A DNA stretch of 13,519 bases from assembly GCA_036401395.1 (NCBI GenBank), contig DASWUZ010000054.1:1-13519 (forward strand), in the 5' to 3' direction. Below the pieces are notes generated by a model. It was given only the letters and a program-made list of their open reading frames with translations, did not search any database and had not been told where the DNA came from. Below, piece by piece: positions 1 to 7,604 of this stretch. Each line of letters opens with the position of its first letter. Positions within the stretch are counted from its first letter, which is position 1. The stretch comes from DASWUZ01 sp036401395. GTDB taxonomy: Bacteria > Acidobacteriota > Terriglobia > Terriglobales > Acidobacteriaceae. The position numbers and the translations under genes are program-made.

Positions 1-311
1 AAATGCGGCGCGCCTTACCAACCGTTGTCCTCTCGAAAGGCGCATCAGAACCGAGCATAAAGGCATCAGCTTAACTTCACCTGAAAGGGATGGATCGCGC
101 ACGCTCATGTACTGATCGGAATGGCCCTACCAATAGTAGCAATCTGATTGACCAGCTAAAAGATCCTGCTGCTTTCGGGTGCCTGCGCGGCCGCGGTCGT
201 CGTTCGGGCATTGAAGAGGCGGCCGAGTTAGACGCGCGGCTTTAGTCGCGGTGGCCGGATCGGGATCCCGGTGCCAAGCACAAACGCAATCGCTTCGCAT
301 ACTATTCCAAC
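1..311. other. Left edge, no recognisable gene
   Basis: This stretch lies upstream of the GH59 gene. All six frames are broken into short pieces. On the + strand, one open frame from the window edge ends at a TGA near 113 and another ends at a TAA at 58-60; neither translation resembles a family I know. A 10-bp perfect palindrome (CGGGATCCCG, 261-270) is present but probably incidental. I see no tRNA cloverleaf and no convincing sigma70-type promoter. It may hold the GH59 promoter and the decayed 3' end of an older gene. Confidence 0.5.
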
Positions 312-2273
312 ATGGATTTACGCCTGAAAAGTAGCCGACTCTGCTTCGCCCTGACCGTGTCACTTCTGCTGGCACTCACAACATTTGCAGCGGCCCAGAC
401 TATAACCATCGACGCAGCCGGCACCGGGAAAGTCTTCGATGGCGTCGGCGCAATCAGCGGTGGAGGCGGTAATTCGCGGCTACTGATCGACTACCCAGAG
501 CCTTACCGCAGCCAGATCCTTGACTACCTTTTCAAGCCGGGGTACGGCGCCAACATTCAAATCTTCAAGCCTGAGATCGGCGCCGACATGGACTCGACGG
601 ACGGCGCAGAGTCCAGCCACATGCACACCGCAACCGACGAGAACTACAACCGCGGCTACGAATGGTGGCTGCTGGAGCAGGCGCAGGCGCGCAATCCGCA
701 GATCAAGCTGGTAGCACTGGCGTGGGGCGCCCCCCACTGGGTTGGCAACGGCAACTACTGGTCGCAGGACATGATCGACTACATCATCAAATGGCTCAAG
801 CACGCACGCTCTGACCATCACCTCAACATCGAGTATTTGGGAGGCCGCAACGAGAAAGGCTACAACATCCAGTGGTATAAGGACCTGCGGGCCGGGCTAC
901 GGGCCAATGGACTCAGTTCGATCAAGGTCATCGCGTCCGACGACTGGGAGAAGAAAAAGCTTTGGAATATCGCCTCCGAGATGACGAAGGACCCGGCGGT
1001 GAACGACGCGATCGACATCGTCGGCGTTCACGGGCCGGGTTGGGGAGGCTATCCTACGCCTGATGCCGTCTCGCTCGGCAAACCGCTGTGGGACAGCGAA
1101 GGCCACTTCGACGAGAAGCCCGGCTATAACGAGATGGCGAAGAGCATCAATCGAAACTATGCGGCTGGCAAAATGACGGCCACAATTTTCTGGCCGATCA
1201 TCAGCGCGATGTATGACAACCTTCCCTATGATGACGTCGGGCTCGTCAAGTGCAATCAGCCATGGTCGGGTCACTATGTCATCACGCCTTCGGTGTGGGT
1301 GATGGCGCACACGACCCAGTTTGCGCAGCCGGGATGGCGTTATATCGACGGCGCTTCGGGTTTTTTTGAGGGAGACTCAACCGGTACGCATGGAAGCTAT
1401 GTGTCGCTGCAATCGCCCGCAAGTGCCGACTTCAGCATGGTGGTTGAGACTGTGCAGGCGAAGGCGGCGGAGACGGCCCACATCACCGTGGCTGGATTTT
1501 CGCAGAAGGTTGTGCATGTCTGGTCGACCGACCTGACTTCGAGCGACTCCTCAACCTGGTTCGCGAAGCAGGCAGACATTCCTGTTGAGGGCGGACAGTT
1601 CGCAGTGAAACTGGAGCCAGGCCGGATGTACACCTTGACCACAACTACGGGACAAGGCAAGGGTGACGCGGCGTCGCCGCCAGCTGCACCTTTAACATTG
1701 CCTTACGCGGATAACTTTGACTCTTACCACGTCGGGCATCTCGCGAAATACTTCTCCGATATGTATGGCGCTTTTGAAACCACGAAGTGCGGCGGCGGGC
1801 ACCGTGGCATCTGTCTCACTCAGCTTGTTCCTGAGGAGCCGACCGCGTGGAAACGGACCAGCAACCGGCCGTTCACGATGCTTGGCAATCTGGACTGGGC
1901 CGATTATCGGGTCTCTACGGACGTTCTTTTTGAACAGCCGGGGTCCGCCGACCTGATCGGGCGGCTCTCGGGCATGGGTAATCTCGACGTCCCGAATTCT
2001 TACGTCCTTCGCGTCTCCGATACCGGTGCTTGGTCGCTACTGCAGACGGCGACCAAAGGCACCGATGTAGTGCTTGCTAGCGGCACAATGCCGTCGCTTG
2101 GATTAAGCCGATGGCACCGGCTGGCACTCGGCTTCAAAGGGGACGAGATCACGGCGTGGGTGGATGGCAAGCCTCTCAAGGTCGTCTCATCTGCCGCCTA
2201 CAAAAAGGGCATGGTGGGTCTAGGCGCGGTCGCCTATGCCCGCGTAGAGTTCGACAACTTTAAGGTCGAGTAG
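312..2273 (+). CDS. Secreted GH59 galactocerebrosidase-like beta-galactosidase
   Basis: The 653-residue product resembles animal galactosylceramidase (GALC) along its whole length. Residues 1 to about 28 form a Sec signal peptide (basic start, Leu/Ala-rich core, cleavage near AAA-Q). The TIM barrel begins with the GALC-like FDGVGAISGGG (42-52) and the near-identical YPEPYRSQILDYLFKP block (61-76). NE at 180-181 corresponds to the GH-A acid/base Glu, and DSE at 261-263 gives the nucleophile Glu263. The WSGHYV (318-323) and HTTQFAQPGW (333-342) blocks belong to the following beta-sandwich region. Residues from about 464 match the GALC lectin-like domain. Length and domain order equal those of GALC. 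The expected reaction is retaining hydrolysis of a beta-galactoside outside the cytoplasm; ceramide as substrate is unlikely in a soil bacterium. The residue two before the acid/base Glu is Arg where GALC has Trp, so specificity may differ. The ATG has no clear Shine-Dalgarno, but it gives a complete signal peptide. Confidence 0.9.
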   Translation: MDLRLKSSRLCFALTVSLLLALTTFAAAQTITIDAAGTGKVFDGVGAISGGGGNSRLLIDYPEPYRSQILDYLFKPGYGANIQIFKPEIGADMDSTDGAESSHMHTATDENYNRGYEWWLLEQAQARNPQIKLVALAWGAPHWVGNGNYWSQDMIDYIIKWLKHARSDHHLNIEYLGGRNEKGYNIQWYKDLRAGLRANGLSSIKVIASDDWEKKKLWNIASEMTKDPAVNDAIDIVGVHGPGWGGYPTPDAVSLGKPLWDSEGHFDEKPGYNEMAKSINRNYAAGKMTATIFWPIISAMYDNLPYDDVGLVKCNQPWSGHYVITPSVWVMAHTTQFAQPGWRYIDGASGFFEGDSTGTHGSYVSLQSPASADFSMVVETVQAKAAETAHITVAGFSQKVVHVWSTDLTSSDSSTWFAKQADIPVEGGQFAVKLEPGRMYTLTTTTGQGKGDAASPPAAPLTLPYADNFDSYHVGHLAKYFSDMYGAFETTKCGGGHRGICLTQLVPEEPTAWKRTSNRPFTMLGNLDWADYRVSTDVLFEQPGSADLIGRLSGMGNLDVPNSYVLRVSDTGAWSLLQTATKGTDVVLASGTMPSLGLSRWHRLALGFKGDEITAWVDGKPLKVVSSAAYKKGMVGLGAVAYARVEFDNFKVE

Positions 2274-2438
2274 CGCAAGGCTGACGTCTCCACAACTCGC
2301 CGAAGGCCAAACAACAATCCTGGCTTAGACTTCCTGGGATATGATTCGAGGGCGCGATTTGCTCGCTCGGGCGAATCAGAGTCCGTAGTATCCGACCGGC
2401 GCGCAGACTAGCAGACCCAATTTGAGGAGTGACCAGGA

Positions 2439-5400
2439 ATGCCAACTTCGAGACGCGTATTTCTAAAGAGCGGTGCTATTGCAGGCGCGAGTGCCGCGCT
2501 GGGAGCGATCCCAGGTATGGCGGCTCCTGCCGCTTCCCCCGGTACCGAGTCGCTGATGGATCCTGCAATCGAGGTGGTCGTCGGTGTCGCAGTTCCGTCC
2601 GCCGTGATGTCCGAATTCAATCGCGGCCCCGGTGCTTACCCCGGCGCGCCCGACCAATATTTCAGCCCTGAACTGGTCCCGGACACGACTACGTACCGTA
2701 ACCTCGCGCTACTACGTCCCGCGTACCACTCCAGCAGTTACGACTACAACCTGACGGCGCAACTCATCACCGACGGCATCAAGCACACGCAGTTACCGGC
2801 GTGGGTTTCGACCATCGTAAGCGGTCACGGCGTGATGCCAAAAAATGAGCGCGAAGTGCTGCTCGACCACTCGAACAGCACCTCGCAAGCGCTGATGGGG
2901 CCGCGGCCCACCGTGCAAATCCAACTCGGCGGTGGCGTGAGCGTTCCCGAGGTCGATCGTATCGACCTGGTCGTTGTGCCTCCGGGCGGCGTGTCCCCGG
3001 CCGACCTTACTTATACCGTTTCTATCTCGGACGATGGTCGCGATTGGAAGCCGGCAGGCAGCGTGACCGGGCCCCCGCCTGCCTCCGTCGCCGGTTATCC
3101 GCCGGATTTTGCACACGCCGGGGAATTGTTCACTCCCTCGATCAGGCTGACCCAACCTTGCCGCAGCCGGTTCTACCAGGTGGAATACGCGATCAAAAGT
3201 GCGGAGCGCCGCAACTATCGCGTGGAGTGGAAGGCGGGCGAGATCGCCTTCTTCAACCAGGGCAAGCGGGTACAGATTGGCGGGCCATACAGCTTTACCA
3301 GTGCGTGGATGAGCGCCGGACTGGGCGAGGAGTGGGTCTATGTTGACCTCGGCGCTCCGTGCCATATCGACCGCGTCAAGCTTTTCTGGATTGCTCCGGC
3401 GGCGGAGGGCGTCATTCAGATTTCGGATGACGCTGAAAAATGGCATGACCTGCACGCGCTGACTGCGGGCGGCGCAATGACGCAGGATGCGAAGCTTGCC
3501 GTGGCGGTTCGTACCCGGTACGTCCGCGTACTGATGCTGCGGCCTACTTCGCCCGATGGATATATGCTCAGCGAACTCGAAGTGTACGGCCGGGGCGGCT
3601 TCGTTGCACACGCCCGCCCCGCGCCGGCCGCGGCGGCCGATGGCAGTCTCGATCTTTCCGGCGGCGCGTGGCGCTTGCAACGACTCTCGCTCATTGATGG
3701 CGACGGGGCCGCGCTCTCCAAACCTGGATTTGAAGACAAGGATTGGATTCCCGCAACTGTGCCCGGTACCGTGCTCACGTCTTACCTGAATGTAGGGGCC
3801 ATTCCCAATCCAGATTATGGTAGGAACCAGCTTTACGTTTCTGACTCTTTCTTTTACTCAGATTTCTGGTATCGCACCGAGTTTGACGCACCTGCTTTAG
3901 CTGCCGGACAAATCGCCTGGCTCAACTTTGATGGCATTAACTGGAAGGCCGAGATCTTCCTAAATGGCGAAAAGCTGGGCCGCATCGAAGGCGGTTTCAT
4001 GCGCGGCCGATTCGATGTAAGTGCGAAGTTGCGTGCGGGTGAGAAGAACGCGCTTGCGGTGCGGATCGAAAAGAATGCGACGCCTGCGAGTTGCAAGCAG
4101 AAGACTTATGAAAGTCCCGGGAATAATGGCGGCGCGCTGGGTGCTGATAACCCCACTTATCACGCATCGATAGGCTGGGATTGGATTCCGACGATCCGAG
4201 GCCGTAACACTGGGCTGATCGAATCTGTAAGTCTGAAGATGAGTGGGGCGGTTACGATTGAAGATCCTTTTGTAACTACAACGCTGCCTCTACCGGATAC
4301 TTCGCGCGCTGATGTGAGCATCGCAGTCGACCTTGTCAATCATAGTTCCACCCCGGTTGCGGGTACTCTACGCGGAGACTTTGGTGAGTCACATTTTGAG
4401 CAGAAAGTAACTATCCCTGGAGCGGCTACGAAACGTGTGACAGTTGATCCGTCGACGACCGCGTCCTTGCGCCTGCAAAACCCTAAGTTATGGTGGCCGG
4501 TCGGTTATGGCGACCCGTACCTATACGACGTGGAACTAGACTTTATACCTGACGGCGGGACCATCTCTGACACGAAGAAATTCAAAGCAGGTGTCCGCCA
4601 GATGAGTTATAGCGAAGAAGGCGCAGCTCTGAAGATCTGGATCAATGGCCGCCGCCTGATCGCCAAGGGAGGGAACTGGGGCTTTCCCGAATCAATGCTG
4701 CGTTATCGCGCGCGCGAGTACGACGCCGCAGTGCGGTATCACCGTGAGATGAACTTCAATATGATTCGCAACTGGGTTGGCCAGATTGGCGATGATGCTT
4801 TTTACGAGGCGTGCGACCGGCACGGGGTGATGGTGTGGCAGGATTTCTGGCTAGCGAATCCGTGGGACGGGCCCGACCCGGACGACGATGCACTCTTCAT
4901 GAGCAATGTGAAGGACACGGTGCTGCGCATTCGTAATCGTGCCTCGATCGGAATTTATTGTGGACGCAACGAAGGCTCACCTCCTCCGCCGCTGGAGAGC
5001 GGCATCCGGAAGGTGCTTGCCGACTTCCATCCGGACATTCACTACATTCCCAGTTCGGCGGAGTATGTTGTCGGCGGCGGCGGCCCTTACATGGAGATGC
5101 CGCTGACTTTCTATCCGCTGATGGCGACCTACCCCAAGCTGCATAGCGAGATTGGCATGCCGAACATCCCATCCATCGAGAGCGTCCGGATGATGATGCC
5201 CGAGCATGCCATGTGGCCGCAGGCGCTCGAATGGGGCCTGCACGATTTTTGCCTCGCCGGAGCCCAGGGCGGGACTAGCTTCAAGACCACGATCGACGAG
5301 GGCTACGGCGGCACCGACAACATAGCGGAGTGGATTTCGCTGGCGCAGTTTGTGCAGTATGACGGCTTTCGCGCGATGTTTGAGGCGCAAAGTAAGAACC

Positions 5401-6182
5401 GCATGGGCTTGCTGCTCTGGATGAGTCATCCGTGTTGGCCTTCGTTCGTGTGGCAGACCTATGACTATTACCTCGAGCCTACCTCGGCTTACTTTGCCTG
5501 CAAAAGCGCGTGTGAGCCTCTGCACATCCAGTGGAATCGACTAACTAACATGGTGGAGGTAGTGAACTACAGCGGCGGCGAGGCGCGCGCGATTGTTGCG
5601 ACAGCAGAAGTGCTCAACATGGACGGGACTTCCCGGTGGAAGAACACTATGACGCTTGACGCTGCCGAGGACTCTGTTTCGCTGCCCTTCGAAATGCATT
5701 TTCCAGCCGGATTAACGCCGGTGCATTTTCTGCGACTTACCTTAATGCGCGGCAGCGAACTAGTTTCGAGCAATTTCTATCTGCGCGGATCGCAAGAGGC
5801 GAACTATCGCGCCATTCGACAACTCGCCAAAGCGCACGTCACCCCAGTTACCACATCCAGGCAGGCGGGCAAGGTCTGGCAACTGACGACCCAACTGCAT
5901 AACGTGTCGACCTACCCGGCGCTCATGGTCCGCTTGAAGGCGATCAGAGAAAAAACAGGCGACCGCATTCTCCCCGCTATTTACGACGACAATTACTTCG
6001 CACTAATGCCCGGCGAACAGCGCACTATCAAGACAGAGCTGAATCAAGCAGATACCCGCGGTGAGACACCGAAGATAGTTCTATCCGGCTTCAATGTAGA
6101 CTCGGGGCCCAGCTTACTCGCGGGCCACGTAACTACCTCGAGACTAAAAAGTGGTAACTCCCCGAGCCCAGCACCAAGGTAA
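2439..6182 (+). CDS. Tat-exported GH2 glycosidase with two discoidin-like modules
   Basis: The 1247-residue product starts with a textbook Tat signal (SRRVFLK, 4-10, then an Ala/Gly-rich core to about 30). Residues about 85-250 resemble a discoidin-like fold, and 275-386 form a clear F5/8 type C domain (EEWVYVDLG, SDDAEKWHDL, RYVRV, LSELEVYGRG). About 405-600 is the GH2 sugar-binding domain, 600-720 an immunoglobulin-like domain, 725-1010 the TIM barrel and the rest beta-rich. Acid/base Glu845 (CGRNEG) and nucleophile Glu904 (LHSEIGMP) are both present, so it should be active and retaining. The barrel looks like the CsxA/beta-mannosidase branch of GH2 rather than LacZ, but acid/base NE differs from the Asp I recall in CsxA, so I do not name the substrate. 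GAGGAG at 2424-2429 lies 9 nt before the ATG. It follows GH59 by 165 bp and may be cotranscribed. Its final 16 codons run antisense through a rhamnosidase relic. Confidence 0.9.
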   Translation: MPTSRRVFLKSGAIAGASAALGAIPGMAAPAASPGTESLMDPAIEVVVGVAVPSAVMSEFNRGPGAYPGAPDQYFSPELVPDTTTYRNLALLRPAYHSSSYDYNLTAQLITDGIKHTQLPAWVSTIVSGHGVMPKNEREVLLDHSNSTSQALMGPRPTVQIQLGGGVSVPEVDRIDLVVVPPGGVSPADLTYTVSISDDGRDWKPAGSVTGPPPASVAGYPPDFAHAGELFTPSIRLTQPCRSRFYQVEYAIKSAERRNYRVEWKAGEIAFFNQGKRVQIGGPYSFTSAWMSAGLGEEWVYVDLGAPCHIDRVKLFWIAPAAEGVIQISDDAEKWHDLHALTAGGAMTQDAKLAVAVRTRYVRVLMLRPTSPDGYMLSELEVYGRGGFVAHARPAPAAAADGSLDLSGGAWRLQRLSLIDGDGAALSKPGFEDKDWIPATVPGTVLTSYLNVGAIPNPDYGRNQLYVSDSFFYSDFWYRTEFDAPALAAGQIAWLNFDGINWKAEIFLNGEKLGRIEGGFMRGRFDVSAKLRAGEKNALAVRIEKNATPASCKQKTYESPGNNGGALGADNPTYHASIGWDWIPTIRGRNTGLIESVSLKMSGAVTIEDPFVTTTLPLPDTSRADVSIAVDLVNHSSTPVAGTLRGDFGESHFEQKVTIPGAATKRVTVDPSTTASLRLQNPKLWWPVGYGDPYLYDVELDFIPDGGTISDTKKFKAGVRQMSYSEEGAALKIWINGRRLIAKGGNWGFPESMLRYRAREYDAAVRYHREMNFNMIRNWVGQIGDDAFYEACDRHGVMVWQDFWLANPWDGPDPDDDALFMSNVKDTVLRIRNRASIGIYCGRNEGSPPPPLESGIRKVLADFHPDIHYIPSSAEYVVGGGGPYMEMPLTFYPLMATYPKLHSEIGMPNIPSIESVRMMMPEHAMWPQALEWGLHDFCLAGAQGGTSFKTTIDEGYGGTDNIAEWISLAQFVQYDGFRAMFEAQSKNRMGLLLWMSHPCWPSFVWQTYDYYLEPTSAYFACKSACEPLHIQWNRLTNMVEVVNYSGGEARAIVATAEVLNMDGTSRWKNTMTLDAAEDSVSLPFEMHFPAGLTPVHFLRLTLMRGSELVSSNFYLRGSQEANYRAIRQLAKAHVTPVTTSRQAGKVWQLTTQLHNVSTYPALMVRLKAIREKTGDRILPAIYDDNYFALMPGEQRTIKTELNQADTRGETPKIVLSGFNVDSGPSLLAGHVTTSRLKSGNSPSPAPR

Positions 6183-6330
6183 GCGCTCCAGACTCGTCAT
6201 AAGTGGCTTGAGCGTGATTTGGGAAGCTGAGAGCGTGACCACTCTCTGTGACGCTCTTACCCGCGGTGGCGGGTAAGGTCACGGCCGCCGACTGCCCTGC
6301 CGGAATTGTGATGTCATAGTTGACGGCGCC
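6133..6330 (-). pseudogene. C-terminal relic of a GH78 alpha-L-rhamnosidase
   Basis: Reading the - strand from 6330 to the TAG at 6135-6133 gives 65 residues that look like the extreme C-terminus of bacterial GH78 alpha-L-rhamnosidases: VNYDITIPAGQSAAVTLPA, then VTESG, and finally LVLGSGSYHF just before the stop. This corresponds to the beta-sandwich that follows the (alpha/alpha)6 catalytic barrel. The upstream part is missing: the frame meets a TGA at 6345-6343. A neighbouring frame reads PEEGG just before the break, as if a frameshift lies near 6331. No catalytic domain is present, so it cannot be active. The stop lies inside the GH2 gene, giving a 50-bp tail-to-tail overlap. The family call comes from remembered motif similarity. 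Confidence 0.8.
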
Positions 6331-6616
6331 AGGCCGCCTTCTTCAGGCTCTTCCGGTTCTCGCATGTGGAAGGCGCTAATCTACCGGTCTATCTGGAAAG
6401 CGCTACATGCGGAATGCACATCTGGACAGGCGACCTGCGCGCCTCCCCTTTGGAAGGGCAGAAAATTGCCAGTCGAGCAGATTAAATCTGCATAGGATTG
6501 TGGAAACGCCAACTCCTCTCCCAAAGTCGGGCTTACCCGAAACGCCCTATCCCAGACCGTAAATTTGGGAGCTGTGGCCTCAAATCCATTCCGCGCTACT
6601 GTAATAATCAGGGGGT
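6331..6616. other. Non-coding scar between rhamnosidase relic and ROK gene
   Basis: Together with the relic this makes a stretch of over 400 bp without an intact gene. Frames on both strands are short and unlike known families. A - strand open frame crosses the region and enters the ROK gene out of frame; I take it as a shadow. The only ordered feature is the pair of 12-bp repeats. No terminator hairpin with a T-tract follows the ROK stop codon. Confidence 0.5.
6367..6405. promoter_or_regulatory. Paired 12-bp direct repeats resembling LacI-family operators
   Basis: TGGAAGGCGCTA (6367-6378) and TGGAAAGCGCTA (6394-6405) match at 11 of 12 positions and are 27 bp apart. The core AGCGCT is self-complementary, as in operators of LacI-family sugar regulators, but the outer arms are not symmetrical (TGGAA on one side, ACATG or ATCTA on the other). 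A third partial copy (TGGAAACGCC) lies at 6501-6510. No intact gene starts just downstream on either strand; on the - strand the next coding sequence is the rhamnosidase relic. These may be the old regulatory sites of that lost gene. No regulator gene is in the window. Confidence 0.3.
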
Positions 6617-7522
6617 TCAGCACTTGACAGCTTGTTCGGCGGCGGCGGCGGCGCCGATCATGGCTATGGTGGGGTCCTCGGGTAGCTTTTCCAGGGAGTA
6701 GTTTTGCAGGGGGCTCATCTTGACCATTTGCCAGATATCTTCCTTGAGCACAGTGAGGTCGAGGTAGCCGATGTTCTTCCCGGTGAAGTAGAACTTGCCG
6801 GGTCCCTCGATGTGTATGCTGGTGGCGGTCGCGGCGGCCAGCGCGCGGTGCCATAGCGATACAAATTCGCAGCAGCGCTTGTCACCTGTCTTGGCGGCTG
6901 CGAAGATTTCGTCCGGCTCCATATCGAGGAAGCGGAGGCGCATGGCTCGGTGGCCGATGACGCCCTCAAGGTGGCCGCGCCCGCCGCAGGCACAGTAGTT
7001 CTCCTTAGGATCGAGGCTGATGGTGGTGTGGCCGCCTTCCCAGGGACCCTCGGCATAAGGGTAGCGCCCGAAGCCGATGCCGTTGCCTATGGTCCAGACG
7101 CGAATGAGGCGGTCGAGCTGGCCGTGGGTCGCTGCCAGGCCCGCCGCCACCGCGTCGGCGTCGTTGAAGATAGCTACCGGAATCGGCATTCCCTTGTCGC
7201 GCAGGGCATTGGCGATCGATTCGCAGATCTTTGCGCCCTTGAGCTGCGGCAGGTTGGGCGAGTCTTCCATGACCCCGTTGCGTACGATTCCCGGCAGGGC
7301 GACGCCGACGGCAGTGATTTCCCCGGATGCGCTCGCCGGCCCGGCGATGGCCGCGATCTGTTCACCAATAATTTTGCAAAGATCGTCAGCCGGGAGCTCG
7401 ATGAGCCCGTGGTCTTCGCCTGCGTCTGATGGGTACCGCTGAACGTCGCCGCCAAGTTTGTGGTCTTCGATAAGACCCGCGACCACGCGGTCGGCCATCA
7501 CCACTCCGATGGTTCTCGCCAT
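6617..7522 (-). CDS. Divergent ROK-family sugar kinase
   Basis: The 301-residue length and layout fit the ROK kinase family (glucokinase, fructokinase, N-acetylhexosamine kinases). Visible family marks are GVALPGIV (73-80), the catalytic pair N120-D121 in FNDADAVAAG, WEGGH (161-165) and a zinc-site pattern H165, C177, C179 with His184 in place of the usual third Cys, followed by LE. Two ATP-site elements deviate: the N-terminal DxGGT is absent (IGVVMADRVV instead), and the second phosphate loop reads TIGNGIGFG rather than GTGIGGG. It is therefore either a diverged kinase or a non-catalytic ROK protein; glucose as substrate is unproven and I give no symbol. It lies 82 bp downstream of sthA on the same strand and may share its transcript. 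AGAGAGG (7527-7533) precedes the ATG with a short 4-nt gap. Confidence 0.8.
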   Translation of the reverse strand: MARTIGVVMADRVVAGLIEDHKLGGDVQRYPSDAGEDHGLIELPADDLCKIIGEQIAAIAGPASASGEITAVGVALPGIVRNGVMEDSPNLPQLKGAKICESIANALRDKGMPIPVAIFNDADAVAAGLAATHGQLDRLIRVWTIGNGIGFGRYPYAEGPWEGGHTTISLDPKENYCACGGRGHLEGVIGHRAMRLRFLDMEPDEIFAAAKTGDKRCCEFVSLWHRALAAATATSIHIEGPGKFYFTGKNIGYLDLTVLKEDIWQMVKMSPLQNYSLEKLPEDPTIAMIGAAAAAEQAVKC

Positions 7523-7604
7523 ATCGCCTCTCTGCTGTCCTCTTCTGACTGCTCTGCTCTCCGGGTTGGGGGTTGCTCCCGGACCAGCAGTTGCCCGGTG
7601 CGCT

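Noticed and set aside
127..375. 82-codon - strand open frame at the left edge
   Set aside because: It overlaps the GH59 start and signal peptide, has an arbitrary composition and matches no family I know.
2356..2377. GATTTGC/GCGAATC hairpin between the GH59 and GH2 genes as a terminator
   Set aside because: A 7-bp stem with a wobble pair and no T-run; it does not show that the two genes are separate units.
2793..3680. 295-codon - strand open frame inside the GH2 gene
   Set aside because: It is a shadow of the GH2 coding strand, where clear discoidin and GH2 motifs are read in the opposite direction.
6636..6655. GCC-type trinucleotide run near the ROK 3' end
   Set aside because: It simply encodes a run of alanines (about 291-295) and is common in GC-rich coding DNA.
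6381..6854. 157-codon - strand open frame over the scar and the ROK gene
   Set aside because: More than half lies out of frame inside the ROK gene; the remainder resembles no family and ends near the repeats.
7560..7583. TCCGGG/CCCGGA hairpin between sthA and the ROK gene as a terminator
   Set aside because: The stem is only 6 bp with a 12-nt loop and no T-tract on the transcribed strand.
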